Positions 35,106-44,727 of a DNA stretch of 64,000 nt are shown here, piece after piece; the first letter of the stretch is position 1, and each line of letters begins with the position of its first letter. Location: positions 62,001 to 126,000 of the forward strand of contig NC_015759.1 in NCBI RefSeq assembly GCF_000219805.1, in the 5' to 3' direction. The notes beneath the pieces are model-generated. The model ran no database searches and was not told where the DNA came from. It worked only from the letters and a program-made list of their open reading frames with translations. The DNA comes from Weissella koreensis KACC 15510 (GTDB taxonomy: Bacteria; Bacillota; Bacilli; Lactobacillales; Lactobacillaceae). The position numbers were made by a program, and so were the translations under genes.

Positions 35106-35657
35106 TCACCCCTTAAAACGATAAATTGTAATTACTGTAATTCCATATTCTCTTTGCTTCCATAATTCGAAGCCCCCAATTTGATCTGGTAATTGTGCTT
35201 CCTGATCAGTTTCAGCCATTAAAATAGCATTATCAGCAATTAAATTAGCTGCTGATAACTTTTCAACATCTGCTTGAATTGTTTGTTTAGCATAAGGCGG
35301 GTCGAAATAGAACAAATCAAAAGCCTGTTGTCCATTTAAGCGTTGAATCGCTTGATCTGCACTACTTTTGATAACGGTAAATTTTTCGCTCTCCTTAGTA
35401 ACCGCCACATTAGATTGAATTGTTTTAATTGCTGCAAATTGTCGGTCAACTAAGACCGCTTCTTCAATTCCTCGTGAAACCCCTTCAATACTTAATCCAC
35501 CAGAACCAGCATATAAATCTAATGAGCGACCCCCATCAAAATAAGGGCCGATTAAATTAAAGACAGCTTCTTTGATCTTATCTGTGGTAGGGCGCGTTGC
35601 CGAACCTGGGACCGCCTTTAACGCACGGCCTCTATAATCTCCACTTATAATTCGCAT
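35106..35657 (-). CDS. rsmD: 16S rRNA (guanine966-N2)-methyltransferase RsmD
   Basis: 183 aa. N-terminal RIISGDYRGRALKAVPG, SAM motif LDLYAGSGGLSIEGVSRG (about 46-63) and catalytic DPPY in FYFDPPYAK are all present. It methylates G966 of 16S rRNA. Cotranscribed with ylbG and coaD. Confidence 0.95.
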   Translation of the reverse strand: MRIISGDYRGRALKAVPGSATRPTTDKIKEAVFNLIGPYFDGGRSLDLYAGSGGLSIEGVSRGIEEAVLVDRQFAAIKTIQSNVAVTKESEKFTVIKSSADQAIQRLNGQQAFDLFYFDPPYAKQTIQADVEKLSAANLIADNAILMAETDQEAQLPDQIGGFELWKQREYGITVITIYRFKG

Positions 35658-35669
35658 TTTAACCTTCCC

Positions 35670-35981
35670 CTATAATTCATCATCAGCCCCAACCATGTCA
35701 GCTAATTCAAATTCATCAACGGCAAAGGCTACACTATCTTGATTGCTACCAACAGTTGAATCAACTTCAGGCCAATTGGAAATTTCAACTGATTTTACAA
35801 ACCCTAAACGACTAATTAAAATTTGCTTTTTCTCAATATCAGCTTCATCCATATAAATAACCGCATATTTCAACTTATTTGAGATATATTCAATCACTCC
35901 AAAGCGTCGTAATTGTTTTGCTTGCTTAACATTATTTAGATAAACAATCACACTCCGACGAGGTTTAATTTCTAATTCCAT
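35670..35981 (-). CDS. ylbG: YlbG family protein (DUF2129)
   Basis: 103 aa. VIVYLNNVKQAKQLRRFGVI and LKYAVIYMDEADIEKKQ are the conserved parts of the small cytoplasmic YlbG family; the function is not established. It follows ftsW by two bases and precedes rsmD by 12, its usual place. The C-terminus has a short acidic tail (FELADMVGADDEL). Confidence 0.9.
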   Translation of the reverse strand: MELEIKPRRSVIVYLNNVKQAKQLRRFGVIEYISNKLKYAVIYMDEADIEKKQILISRLGFVKSVEISNWPEVDSTVGSNQDSVAFAVDEFELADMVGADDEL

Positions 35982-35983
35982 TC

Positions 35984-37153
35984 TTAAGCCTGTCCCTTCT
36001 TTTTATCAGCTAAATACAATTCTTTTTCAATCTTAATTTGCTTAATCACATTTAAATCAATGGCAAACATTAGTCCTAATGATAATATCGACGAACCTCC
36101 CACTGAAATTAAAGGAAAAGTAACTCCGGTAATTGGTAACGCTCCAACGACTCCGCCTAAATTAACAATGATTTGCAGTAACAAGTAACTAGCTGATCCA
36201 ACCAATAGTAAACGATAACGCATTGAAGGCGTACGGAATGCAAAATAAATCAACCGCCAACTAATAATAACAAGTGCTATGACAACCAAAGCAACTCCAA
36301 TAGCCCCCATTTCTTCACTAACTACTGCCATAATAAAGTCGGTATTTGGTTCTGGCAAATTACTGTTTTTTTGTAAACTACGTCCTAATCCACGCCCAAA
36401 TAAACCACCATTACTAATGGCGTAATAAGAATTAATAACTTGATTTCCGGTTGTCTGCGCATACTTCCATGGATTTAGATATGCAGTAAAACGCTGCAAG
36501 CTATAATGTGTAGACAGTGACAAAATTGGTTCTAAAGCCCGTAATCCAACTTGCCATATTAATATAACTCCAGTTATTACGATTACCGAAAACCTTTTTT
36601 TTACACCTGAGGCCAAAATAATCACGGCCATGATACCAGTGGTAATAATGAATCCTCCAGTATCTGGGAAAAGAAATAATATTACACAGACAAAGGCAAA
36701 TCTGATCCATCCAAGATGTATAAAATTATATTTATTATCGTGATTACGGGTCATGGCAAATGATCCCCATAAAATTAAACAGACCTTATAAAGTTCCACG
36801 GGTTGAATAGAGATTGGTCCCAACACAATCCAACCTCTAGCTCCATTAATTGGTGGAAAGAAAAAAGTCGTTAATAGCAAGAATAATGAGATGAAATACA
36901 TCATATAGGCAATAGCCCCTAATGAATCAATCCATTTTTTGGATGCATGATAACCAACTAGCATCATAATAAAAGCCATCAAATAAAATGATAGTTGCTT
37001 AAATAATGTACCTGACGGCGTACCCGTTAACATACCAGCACTGGCAGAAAAAGACATTACACTTCCAAAAGACATTAGCGCTAAGACTAATATCGCAATC
37101 CACCAGTCAAAATAACGCATCCGATATTGTATTTTTTTAAATAATTTTACCAA
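35984..37153 (-). CDS. ftsW: FtsW/RodA/SpoVE family peptidoglycan polymerase
   Basis: About 389 aa. Ten membrane helices and the SEDS signatures NGARGWI, QPVELYK and NTDFIMAVVSEEMGAIG. SEDS proteins polymerise lipid II with a class b PBP; FtsW is favoured by the ylbG-rsmD-coaD neighbourhood. The start is probably TTG 37153, which has GAGGGG six bases upstream; the open frame reaches another TTG at 37177 without a good ribosome site, and the first ATG is 20 codons in. Confidence 0.9.
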   Translation of the reverse strand: MVKLFKKIQYRMRYFDWWIAILVLALMSFGSVMSFSASAGMLTGTPSGTLFKQLSFYLMAFIMMLVGYHASKKWIDSLGAIAYMMYFISLFLLLTTFFFPPINGARGWIVLGPISIQPVELYKVCLILWGSFAMTRNHDNKYNFIHLGWIRFAFVCVILFLFPDTGGFIITTGIMAVIILASGVKKRFSVIVITGVILIWQVGLRALEPILSLSTHYSLQRFTAYLNPWKYAQTTGNQVINSYYAISNGGLFGRGLGRSLQKNSNLPEPNTDFIMAVVSEEMGAIGVALVVIALVIISWRLIYFAFRTPSMRYRLLLVGSASYLLLQIIVNLGGVVGALPITGVTFPLISVGGSSILSLGLMFAIDLNVIKQIKIEKELYLADKKKGQA

Positions 37154-37257
37154 ACCGGTCCCCTCATATTTCTCCAAAGAGTTAATAATAATATTATATA
37201 CTAATTTTTCTGCAAAAATACTGATTCTAATTGAAGTTTAACCATTTTAGTTTAAAT

Positions 37258-37294
37258 AAAAAGAGAGCCTGGACAAAAACTATCCCGGTCTCTC
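37258..37294 (-). terminator. Terminator of typA
   Basis: GAGAG-CC-GGA pairs with TCC-GG-CTCTC with a mismatch and a bulge, followed by five T on the - strand. Another degenerate member of the GCCTGGACA-type hairpin family. Confidence 0.75.
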
Positions 37295-37393
37295 GATTTA
37301 TGTTAAAAATATAATTTTTCTAAAACTTAAATTTACGCAATGAACGTAACACCTAAAATTTAAAATATTATCCTTTTTAACTTTTATTAAATA

Positions 37394-39235
37394 TTATTGT
37401 TGAGACATCTTACGACGCTTAGCATACTTCTCACGTTCAGAAGTATTCAAGATATCCTTACGAATTCGAACGTTTTCTGGAGTTACTTCAACATATTCAT
37501 CTTCGTTCAAGAATTCCAAAGAAGCTTCCAATCCCATCTCACGAGGAGTCTTGATTGATGAAGTTTGATCCTTGTTTGAAGAACGAACGTTTGATTGTGG
37601 CTTTAACTTAGTAACGTTCACAGAGATATCGTTATCTCGTGAATTCATTCCAACAATCATTCCTTCATAAACTTCAACTCCAGCTCCAACGAACATTTGT
37701 CCACGATCTTCAACACCCATGATGGCGTAATTAGTCGTTGTTCCTTGTGTAATTGAAACTAAGGCACCATTACGACGACCTGGTTCCCAGTTACGAACGA
37801 TTGGACGGTAGTCTTCGTAAGTGTGATTGTAAATTCCATATCCGCGGGTTGCTGATAAGAATTCAGTTGAATATCCGATCAAACCACGTGAAGGAGCTAC
37901 GTAAGACAAACGAGTTTGTCCGTTTCCCATAGCTTCCATGTTTAACATTTCACCCTTACGTTGGTTCAATGAATCGATAACAGATGAAGCATATTCATCT
38001 GGTGTATCAATTTGAACAGATTCGTACGGTTCTGATTGAACGCCATCAATCTCACGATAGATAACTTGTGGACGAGAAGCTTGTAATTCAAAGCCTTCAC
38101 GACGCATTGTTTCAATCAAGATAGAAAGGTGCAATTCACCACGACCAGAGACTAACCAAGCACCAGCTTCATCAGTATCTTCAACACGCAAAGAAACGTC
38201 AGTATGCAATTCTCGACGAAGACGATCTTCAATTTGACGGGCCGTTACAAACTTACCTTCGCGACCAGCGAACGGTGAGTCATTTTGACGGAAAGTCATT
38301 TGCAAAGTTGGTTCATCGATACGCAAAACAGGCAATGCTTCAGGATGCTCAGGATCAGCAACTGTTTCACCAACTGAAATTTCTTCCATTCCAGCAAGTG
38401 CAATCAAGTCACCAGCTTCGGCTTGTTCGATTTCAACTCGGTCAAGTCCAATAAATCCAAACAACTTAGTAACTCGGAAAGTTTGAGTTGTTCCATCTAA
38501 TTTCATAACTTCAACAGAATCACCAAGCTTGATAGTTCCACGGAAGACACGTCCAATACCAATACGACCAAGGAAGTCATTATAGTCAAGCAAAGCAACT
38601 TGGAATTGCAATGGCTCATCTGAATTATCTTCAGGGGCTGGAATTGTTTCGAATACCTTGTCAAAGACAGGCTTCATTGTGTGTTCTTGCTTATCAACTT
38701 CTGGATCTAATGAAGATGTTCCGTTCATAGCTGAAGCAAAGATAACTGGGAATTCCAATTGTTCTTCATCAGCTCCAAGCTCAATGAACAAATCCAAAAC
38801 TTCATCGACTACTTCAGAAGGACGAGCCCCTGGACGGTCAACTTTGTTAACTACCACAATTGGAGTTAAGTTTTGTTCAAAAGCCTTTTTCAAAACGAAA
38901 CGAGTTTGTGGCATTGTTCCTTCAAAGGCATCAACAACCAACAAAACTCCATCAACCATCTTCATGATACGTTCAACTTCACCACCGAAGTCAGCGTGGC
39001 CGGGAGTATCAACGATGTTAATTTGCTTATCTCCAACCTTAACGGCTGTGTTTTTAGCTAAGATTGTGATTCCACGTTCTTTTTCAAGATCGTTTGTATC
39101 CATTGCTCGATCAGTAATGTTATTACGAGCATCCAATGTATCTGATTGCTTCAATAATTCATTCACCAACGTGGTCTTACCATGATCGACGTGGGCGATG
39201 ATTGCAATGTTACGAATATTATCGCGTTTTGCCAA
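37394..39235 (-). CDS. typA: Translational GTPase TypA/BipA
   Basis: 613 aa, standard length. G1 AHVDHGKTT (14-22), G2/G3 RGITIL and DTPGHADFGGE, G4 NKVDRPGA, then EF-G-like domains III and V and the TypA-specific C-terminal domain (YEGMIVGMNSRDNDISVNV). It binds ribosomes under stress and aids 50S assembly. The start codon is TTG (MAKRDNIRNIAI), with AAGGAG nine bases upstream, which may keep expression low. Confidence 0.96.
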   Translation of the reverse strand: MAKRDNIRNIAIIAHVDHGKTTLVNELLKQSDTLDARNNITDRAMDTNDLEKERGITILAKNTAVKVGDKQINIVDTPGHADFGGEVERIMKMVDGVLLVVDAFEGTMPQTRFVLKKAFEQNLTPIVVVNKVDRPGARPSEVVDEVLDLFIELGADEEQLEFPVIFASAMNGTSSLDPEVDKQEHTMKPVFDKVFETIPAPEDNSDEPLQFQVALLDYNDFLGRIGIGRVFRGTIKLGDSVEVMKLDGTTQTFRVTKLFGFIGLDRVEIEQAEAGDLIALAGMEEISVGETVADPEHPEALPVLRIDEPTLQMTFRQNDSPFAGREGKFVTARQIEDRLRRELHTDVSLRVEDTDEAGAWLVSGRGELHLSILIETMRREGFELQASRPQVIYREIDGVQSEPYESVQIDTPDEYASSVIDSLNQRKGEMLNMEAMGNGQTRLSYVAPSRGLIGYSTEFLSATRGYGIYNHTYEDYRPIVRNWEPGRRNGALVSITQGTTTNYAIMGVEDRGQMFVGAGVEVYEGMIVGMNSRDNDISVNVTKLKPQSNVRSSNKDQTSSIKTPREMGLEASLEFLNEDEYVEVTPENVRIRKDILNTSEREKYAKRRKMSQQ

Positions 39236-39324
39236 ATTCCTGTTCTCCTTGACGTTTTCGTCACTTTAATTTCTTTTTACTATTCTACACCAAATGTCAC
39301 AAAATAAAACGCCAAATTGACCTT

Positions 39325-40122
39325 TTAAAGGTTACTTGACGTATTTGTCAACATTTTAATGTCTGCCATAACCTGTTTTTGAGATGCTAAGATGACATTT
39401 GATGATAACATGTCTAACGGTTGACCGTCAAGTGTTTCTACTTGTAACCCTAGACTCCGGCATAGGACTAATCCTGCCGCAAAATCCCAAGGTTTTAAGA
39501 CACTGGTAAATCCTCCACATTGACCTTTTAATAGCCGAATAAATGAAATACCCGCGGAACCATAAACCCGATAACCTAGAGCCATTCGGGCAATGTTTTG
39601 ATATTGATAATGATCATATAACAAATGAGTCCCTGAAAAAGAAATTATACTTTGATCTAATTTATTCTCAGTCGGTTCTTCCATTGTGGCTTTATTTAAT
39701 CGGACACCTTGTGTAGGCCCCCCATGAACGACTTCATTTTTAACAACATCCATAATCCAAGCTCCTTGAGCCTCGCCATCATAAAAATAAGCTAGCATGG
39801 AAGCATATTCATCATGTTGTTTGACAAAATTCATCGTACCATCAATAGGATCAATAATCCAAACTGGGCCGTCTAGATTATTAACTTCATCCCCAAATCC
39901 CTCTTCACTTAAAATTCGAGCTGCTGGATTTAATTGTTTAATCTTTGCAATATACATTTGTTCAACAGTACGATCTAAATTAGTGACTAAATCACGGGCA
40001 TTACTTTTAGTTTTAATAGTTAATGGATTTTTTATTTCTTTCAAAATAAATTGACGAATTTCATCCATCCATTCCAAAACTAAGGTATCCAATTGCGCAT
40101 TATTAATCGGCAATTTGTCCAT
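39325..40122 (-). CDS. Inositol monophosphatase family protein
   Basis: 265 aa. Metal-binding motifs ILSEEGFGDE and WIIDPIDGTMNFV, and the late KPWDFAAGLVLCRSLG are those of the SuhB/IMPase fold. Many bacterial members act on inositol phosphates, NADP or FBP; the substrate here is unknown. The ATG directly follows the stop of the UPF0223 gene (TAGATG), so the two are translationally coupled. Gene order with typA is conserved in lactic acid bacteria. Confidence 0.9.
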   Translation of the reverse strand: MDKLPINNAQLDTLVLEWMDEIRQFILKEIKNPLTIKTKSNARDLVTNLDRTVEQMYIAKIKQLNPAARILSEEGFGDEVNNLDGPVWIIDPIDGTMNFVKQHDEYASMLAYFYDGEAQGAWIMDVVKNEVVHGGPTQGVRLNKATMEEPTENKLDQSIISFSGTHLLYDHYQYQNIARMALGYRVYGSAGISFIRLLKGQCGGFTSVLKPWDFAAGLVLCRSLGLQVETLDGQPLDMLSSNVILASQKQVMADIKMLTNTSSNL

Positions 40123-40407
40123 CTAGGCCTCCATCATCAAAACCTTTTTATTAGTTTGGCGTGCTGCTTGAATTGTCCGATAAATACTATATTCTGAAGT
40201 CGTTTCAAATTGCCGACCAAGTTGTTTTTCTTCACTTTTGCTAGTTACAACCGATTTAAAGCCTTGATACGCATTTAGCAACTTGTCTACTTCAACTCCA
40301 CCTTCATAAGCTTTTGCCACTGATGAATAAAGTGCGCTGACTTTAATAATGTCATCTTTTGACCACCCATTCAAAAGGGGATAGTCGAAATTTAAATCAC
40401 TTTTCAT
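40123..40407 (-). CDS. UPF0223 family protein (YktA-like)
   Basis: 94 aa, small helical cytoplasmic protein. DFDYPL-like start (NFDYPLLNGWSKDDIIKVSA), AYEGGVEVDKLLNAYQGFKS and SEYSIYRTIQAA match the UPF0223 family, whose function is unknown. It is encoded six bases after def and is coupled to the IMPase gene. Confidence 0.9.
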   Translation of the reverse strand: MKSDLNFDYPLLNGWSKDDIIKVSALYSSVAKAYEGGVEVDKLLNAYQGFKSVVTSKSEEKQLGRQFETTSEYSIYRTIQAARQTNKKVLMMEA

Positions 40408-40413
40408 ATTTTA

Positions 40414-41025
40414 TTACCCCAAATATTTGGCATTATCAATTTGATGCCATGGTTCATCACTTTTAATATGATCATAATAAAGAGTTCCCTTTAAATGATC
40501 AATTTCATGTTGGAACACAATTGCTGGATAACCTTCCAACTTCAAGTCGTGACTTTCACCTAGTTCATCTTGATAGCGAACTGTAATTCGATATGAACGA
40601 TGAACATAACCAGGTCGATCTTCATCAACTGAAAGACAACCTTCCCCAATAGTTAAAGCACATTGCTTAACAGATTGTCGAATAATAACTGGATTAAAGA
40701 TCACTCCTTTGAAGAAATACTTAGGTTCCTCTTCTTCCACACTATCTTCAAAATCTTCAGCTTCATCATCCCAAGCTTGTTCATCTTCTTCAGGAATTAA
40801 AATAGCTGAGAACTGCTTTGATATGCCAACTTGAGGGGCTGCTAGCCCAACTCCTGGTCGCAAATCATATTTTTCGTTTAATTCTTCGTCCTGGCTAATC
40901 ACTAGATATTCCATCATATTGTGCATAGCAGCCTGATCATCAGCACTTAAAGGAAATTCGACTTTCCCAGCCTGCTGTCGCAAGACTTCTGATGGGTCTC
41001 GGACGATATCTTTCATTAGATACAT
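40414..41025 (-). CDS. def: Peptide deformylase with acidic insertion
   Basis: 203 aa. Motif 1 GVGLAAPQVG (58-67), motif 2 EGCLSV (128-133; Cys130), motif 3 FQHEIDH (171-177; metal His173 and His177, catalytic Glu174). It removes the formyl group from nascent proteins. Between motifs 1 and 2 lies an acidic segment (79-100) with 15 Asp or Glu among 22 residues, longer than the loop of Staphylococcus-type enzymes. ATG at 41025 has GGAGG nine bases upstream. Confidence 0.95.
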   Translation of the reverse strand: MYLMKDIVRDPSEVLRQQAGKVEFPLSADDQAAMHNMMEYLVISQDEELNEKYDLRPGVGLAAPQVGISKQFSAILIPEEDEQAWDDEAEDFEDSVEEEEPKYFFKGVIFNPVIIRQSVKQCALTIGEGCLSVDEDRPGYVHRSYRITVRYQDELGESHDLKLEGYPAIVFQHEIDHLKGTLYYDHIKSDEPWHQIDNAKYLG

Positions 41026-41090
41026 TTATGTACGCCTCCATATACGTTTTTATCATTAACTTTAATTATAACCTAATTTGTGAATTTAAG

Positions 41091-41585
41091 TTATGTTTGA
41101 AATGGTTGGTTTAATTTCTTTAGATCATGTAAATAAGCAACGGTTTGCTGGTTGCTTACATTTGCAACATCAATATGCAAAATGGGATGAATTTGGTCAT
41201 ACCATAAATCAGTGATAACAATTGGTGCAATCTCAGTATCAAGTTTAGGTAGATTTTTATCAGCACAATATTGCTTTAAATCATTATTAAAATGCTGTTG
41301 TAGTTCTTTTGGATCCAACCGTTGCTCATAATAAATTTTAATTTCAAACGCCATAACATTATGACCCCAAATATTAGCAGTTAATGTTGAATTGATATTC
41401 TTTGGTAACTTTAATCCATGCTCAAACGTCGTATTTTTAAATAAATAATTAATAGCCTCATTCACCAACTGCTGAGAATGAATAATTTCAATTTCTGTCT
41501 TACGACGGCCAACAAGATGCTTAATTCTAATCGTTAATAAAATACCAATGATAATAATGGCCCCGATAATTAAGACTATTGTCAT
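41091..41585 (-). CDS. Hypothetical membrane-anchored protein
   Basis: 164 aa. One N-terminal membrane helix (TIVLIIGAIIIIGILLTIRI, residues 2-21) followed by a basic stretch and a soluble domain of about 130 residues (AFEIKIYYEQRLDPKELQQH, WYDQIHPILHIDVANVSN). No catalytic motif or family recognised. It stands alone, head to head with the VanY-like gene about 140 bases away. Confidence 0.7.
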   Translation of the reverse strand: MTIVLIIGAIIIIGILLTIRIKHLVGRRKTEIEIIHSQQLVNEAINYLFKNTTFEHGLKLPKNINSTLTANIWGHNVMAFEIKIYYEQRLDPKELQQHFNNDLKQYCADKNLPKLDTEIAPIVITDLWYDQIHPILHIDVANVSNQQTVAYLHDLKKLNQPFQT

Positions 41586-41721
41586 TTATTTTTTCCTCCG
41601 CTATACCTTAATATTTTTGCATAGGTTAACATACCTATGTTTATTGTTCATATCATTACTAATTTATTGTGTTTTAAAGTATAATATTGCATACTAGCTA
41701 CGAATTTTGAAGGAGAGTAAG

Positions 41722-42471
41722 ATGTTAAAAAAAAGATTATTAACTTTTTCGTTAATCATTTGTTTACTGATCGGTTTAATATGGGCTTGGAATCACCACA
41801 TTAATCAACCCACTATGCAAAATAAGACTATTCTTAAAACAAAAGAAAAAAGCAGTCTTGCGACAAAACCGACCTACCATACGGATCATAATTTACTAGT
41901 AGTAAATAAAAAGCATCCTCTAACTCAAGATTATAATCCATTTAAAGGCGCTTTAGATACTAATAACCCTGATGGAGGTGGTCTTTCCGAAAATGCTAAT
42001 CAAGCAAAGAATGAAATCATTGCAGCCCTTCAAGCAGCCGGCTTTCCAATTTCAAACCAAGTTTCTGGTTATCGATCATACCAATATCAAACAACATTAT
42101 ACAATAATTATGTCGCAAATCATGGTCAAAAGGAAGCCGATACTTTCTCTGCTCGTCCAGGTTACTCAGAACATCAAAGTGGTTTAGCCTTTGATTTAAC
42201 TGGTCAAAATGGTCAGCTACCAACGGATGATAAGATGTACAAATGGTTGCAAAATAACGCTTATAAGTATGGACTTATTATCCGATTCCCTAGACATTCC
42301 AGCACACAAACCGGTTATATTGGTGAAGAATGGCATCTCCGCTATGTTGGCATTAACAATGCTACTACAATGAATAAAAAAAAGATTTCAACACTTGAAG
42401 AATATACTGGTGTAAAGGGTGGTGATTACCATCCAGATGCTAGTCAAGATCAACTAGCGGTTAATGAATAA
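41722..42471 (+). CDS. D-alanyl-D-alanine carboxypeptidase, VanY family
   Basis: 249 aa from ATG 41722 (AAGGAG six bases before). An uncleaved N-terminal anchor (RLLTFSLIICLLIGLIWAW) precedes an extracytoplasmic LAS peptidase domain: SGYRSYQYQ (115-123), zinc ligands His151 and Asp158 in YSEHQSGLAFD, and His205 in EEWHLRYVG. It trims the terminal D-Ala of peptidoglycan stem peptides. The vancomycin genes vanHAX are not present, so a housekeeping wall role is likely. Confidence 0.92.
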   Translation: MLKKRLLTFSLIICLLIGLIWAWNHHINQPTMQNKTILKTKEKSSLATKPTYHTDHNLLVVNKKHPLTQDYNPFKGALDTNNPDGGGLSENANQAKNEIIAALQAAGFPISNQVSGYRSYQYQTTLYNNYVANHGQKEADTFSARPGYSEHQSGLAFDLTGQNGQLPTDDKMYKWLQNNAYKYGLIIRFPRHSSTQTGYIGEEWHLRYVGINNATTMNKKKISTLEEYTGVKGGDYHPDASQDQLAVNE

Positions 42472-42484
42472 AATATATATAATC

Positions 42485-42526
42485 CCATAAATTAGACTAA
42501 AATAGTTTGATTTATGGAATTTTTTA
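42485..42526 (+). terminator. Terminator of the VanY-like gene
   Basis: CCATAAAT pairs with ATTTATGG, followed by AATTTTTT on the + strand. Confidence 0.75.
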
Positions 42527-42696
42527 GTAGGTCTCATTTCACTTTTACGCCTAACCCAAGGGTTCTATTATTACTTAAACCTTAATTCATGTTACAATAT
42601 TAGTCAGGAAACATTTCTGTTAGCACATTTCGAGTCTTTTAAAACGATGAAAAGGGCTCAGAAAAAAATTATTTTATTAAAAGGAGCTAAATCAAT

Positions 42697-42915
42697 ATGA
42701 TTTACAAAGTTTATTTCCAACCAACTAAGACTCAAAACCCCAAGCGGGAAAGCACTAAGTCACTTTACATTGAGGCACCTGATTTACCAACTGCTCGTTT
42801 GGCGGTTGAAACTAACACCGAATACAATGTTGAGCAAATCGAAGAGCTTTCTGAGGCTGCGTTGACTTATGAGCAACAAAGCCTTGGTGAACGGTTTAAA
42901 TTAACGGAGTTCTAA
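42697..42915 (+). CDS. rpoY: RNA polymerase epsilon subunit RpoY
   Basis: 72 aa. [19 protein letters not shown], the acidic [13 protein letters not shown] and [15 protein letters not shown] are diagnostic of the small Firmicute RNAP subunit (YkzG), structurally like the phage T7 Gp2 inhibitor. AAAGGAG precedes ATG. It is coupled to rnjA, which starts two bases after its stop; the rpoY-rnjA pair is conserved throughout Bacilli. Confidence 0.96.
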   Translation: MIYKVYFQPTKTQNPKRESTKSLYIEAPDLPTARLAVETNTEYNVEQIEELSEAALTYEQQSLGERFKLTEF

Positions 42916-42916
42916 T

Positions 42917-44596
42917 ATGGCAATGGATATTGATGTACAACCTAATGAAGCAGCAGTTTATGCTTTAGGTGGTCTAGGAGAAATCGGGAAAAATACTTAT
43001 GCCGTACAATATGGTGATGACATCGTCGTCATTGACGCCGGAGTTAAGTTTCCAGAAGATGAACTATTAGGAATCGATTATGTTATTCCTGATTATTCAT
43101 ATCTTGTAGAAAATATTGATAAAGTGCGCGGTTTGGTAATTACCCACGGGCACGAAGATCATATTGGAGCCATTCATTTTTTCTTGGAAGCTGTAAACGT
43201 ACCAGTTTATGCTGGTCCCCTAGCAGCTGCTCTGATCACAAATAAATTAGAAGAACATGGTCTAACTAACCGTACTGAACTAAATATCATTGGCGAAGAT
43301 GATGTTTTAACATTCGGTGAATTATCAGTTGAGTTTTTCCGAACTACCCACTCGATTCCCGATACATTTGGAGTCGCAGTTCATACACCAGTTGGCGTAA
43401 TTGTCGAGACAGGTGATTTTAAATTTGATCTGACTCCAACTACCCACCAGCCACCTAACTTGCAAAAAATGGCACGTTTGGGTGCTGAGGGTGTTCTCTT
43501 ATTAATGTCGGATTCAACTAACGCCGAACGTGCTGAGTTTTCAAAGTCTGAACGCTGGGTAGGTAAAACAATTGATCAATTATTTGATGATATTACTGGT
43601 CGAATTATATTTGCTACCTTTGCTTCAAATATGTCTCGAGTTCAAATGGCTACCGAATCTGCTTTAGCGCATGGTCGTAAAATTGCTGTCTTCGGGCGTT
43701 CAATGGATACAGCAGTCAGAAACGGATTAGCTTTAGGTTATTTAGATATTCCTGAAGATATGTTAATTGACGCCCATGAGGCCAATAAATTACCACCTGA
43801 AAAAGTGTTAATCCTATCGACTGGTTCTCAAGGAGAACCAATGGCTGCCCTCGCTCGTATTGCTAACGGAACTCATAAGCAAATTAAAATTCATCCAAAT
43901 GATACTGTAATCTTCTCTTCTTCGCCGATCCCTGGAAATACTCAATCAGTTAATCACGTGATCAATCTGCTAGAAGAAGCCGGTGCCAATGTAATTTATG
44001 GTAAGATCAATAACATTCATACTTCTGGCCATGGTGGTCAAGAAGAACAAAAATTGATGTTATCTCTTATGAAACCTAAATACTTTATGCCAGTCCATGG
44101 TGAATATCGGATGCTGAAAGTCCACGCGGGATTAGGTGAGGCAGTTGGTGTACCTTCTGAAAACATCTTTATCATGGATAACGGAGACGTATTAGCACTA
44201 ACCGCTGATTCAGCCCGAATAGCTGATCATTTCCCTGCTGCCGACACTTATGTCGACGGTAATGGAATTGGTGATGTTGGTACTGCAGTGCTAAAAGATC
44301 GACAAATGTTATCCCAAGATGGACTTGTTGTTGTCGTTGCTACCATTGATTTAAAAAATCAAGAAATAACAGCTGGGCCTGACATTCTTTCACGTGGATT
44401 TATCTACATGCGCGAATCAGAAGAATTAATCAATGAAGGACGTCGCGAAATTTTTAAGGCTATTTTAACCGCAATGCGCGAACCAAATGCCAACGAAAAT
44501 ACAATCAGAAATGCTGTTATATCAAAACTACAACGTTTCTTATTCAGTCAAACTAAGCGTCGCCCCCTTATTTTACCCATGTTTATCATGATTTAA
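42917..44596 (+). CDS. rnjA: Ribonuclease J1
   Basis: 559 aa. Metallo-beta-lactamase motif HGHEDHIGA (77-85), downstream zinc ligands (THSIPD, TGDFKFD), the beta-CASP block (SDSTNAERAEFSKSE) and HTSGHGGQEE followed by MPVHGEYRML. RNase J1 is a 5'-3' exo- and endonuclease central to mRNA decay and rRNA maturation. The start could be the second Met two codons later. The terminator directly follows. Confidence 0.97.
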   Translation: MAMDIDVQPNEAAVYALGGLGEIGKNTYAVQYGDDIVVIDAGVKFPEDELLGIDYVIPDYSYLVENIDKVRGLVITHGHEDHIGAIHFFLEAVNVPVYAGPLAAALITNKLEEHGLTNRTELNIIGEDDVLTFGELSVEFFRTTHSIPDTFGVAVHTPVGVIVETGDFKFDLTPTTHQPPNLQKMARLGAEGVLLLMSDSTNAERAEFSKSERWVGKTIDQLFDDITGRIIFATFASNMSRVQMATESALAHGRKIAVFGRSMDTAVRNGLALGYLDIPEDMLIDAHEANKLPPEKVLILSTGSQGEPMAALARIANGTHKQIKIHPNDTVIFSSSPIPGNTQSVNHVINLLEEAGANVIYGKINNIHTSGHGGQEEQKLMLSLMKPKYFMPVHGEYRMLKVHAGLGEAVGVPSENIFIMDNGDVLALTADSARIADHFPAADTYVDGNGIGDVGTAVLKDRQMLSQDGLVVVVATIDLKNQEITAGPDILSRGFIYMRESEELINEGRREIFKAILTAMREPNANENTIRNAVISKLQRFLFSQTKRRPLILPMFIMI

Positions 44597-44608
44597 AGTC
44601 AAGCTTTG

Positions 44609-44640
44609 AAGGAATCGAATTTAAATTCGATTCCTTTTTT
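44609..44640 (+). terminator. Terminator of rpoY-rnjA
   Basis: A perfect stem AAGGAATCGAATTT with AAATTCGATTCCTT and a T run on the + strand, 12 bases after the rnjA stop. Confidence 0.9.
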
Positions 44641-44650
44641 GATACTCCAT

Positions 44651-44696
44651 AAAACAAAAGAGACTCAAACAATTATGTTCGAGTCTCTTTTGTTTT
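44651..44696. terminator. Bidirectional terminator between rnjA and the kinase pseudogene
   Basis: AAAACAAAAGAGACTC pairs with GAGTCTCTTTTGTTTT around a short loop; T tracts flank it on both strands between two convergent genes. Confidence 0.85.
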
Positions 44697-44727
44697 AATT
44701 TAATATTGATTTAAATAGAACACATTA

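Noticed and set aside
38658..39185. A 175-codon open frame on the + strand inside typA.
   Set aside because: It is antisense to a highly conserved GTPase domain, has no ribosome site, and its Ser/Thr-rich sequence is what the reverse complement of this gene would give by chance.
41722..42471. The VanY-family gene as part of a vancomycin resistance cluster.
   Set aside because: There are no vanH, vanA/B or vanX genes nearby, and the protein is a common housekeeping carboxypeptidase type in lactic acid bacteria.
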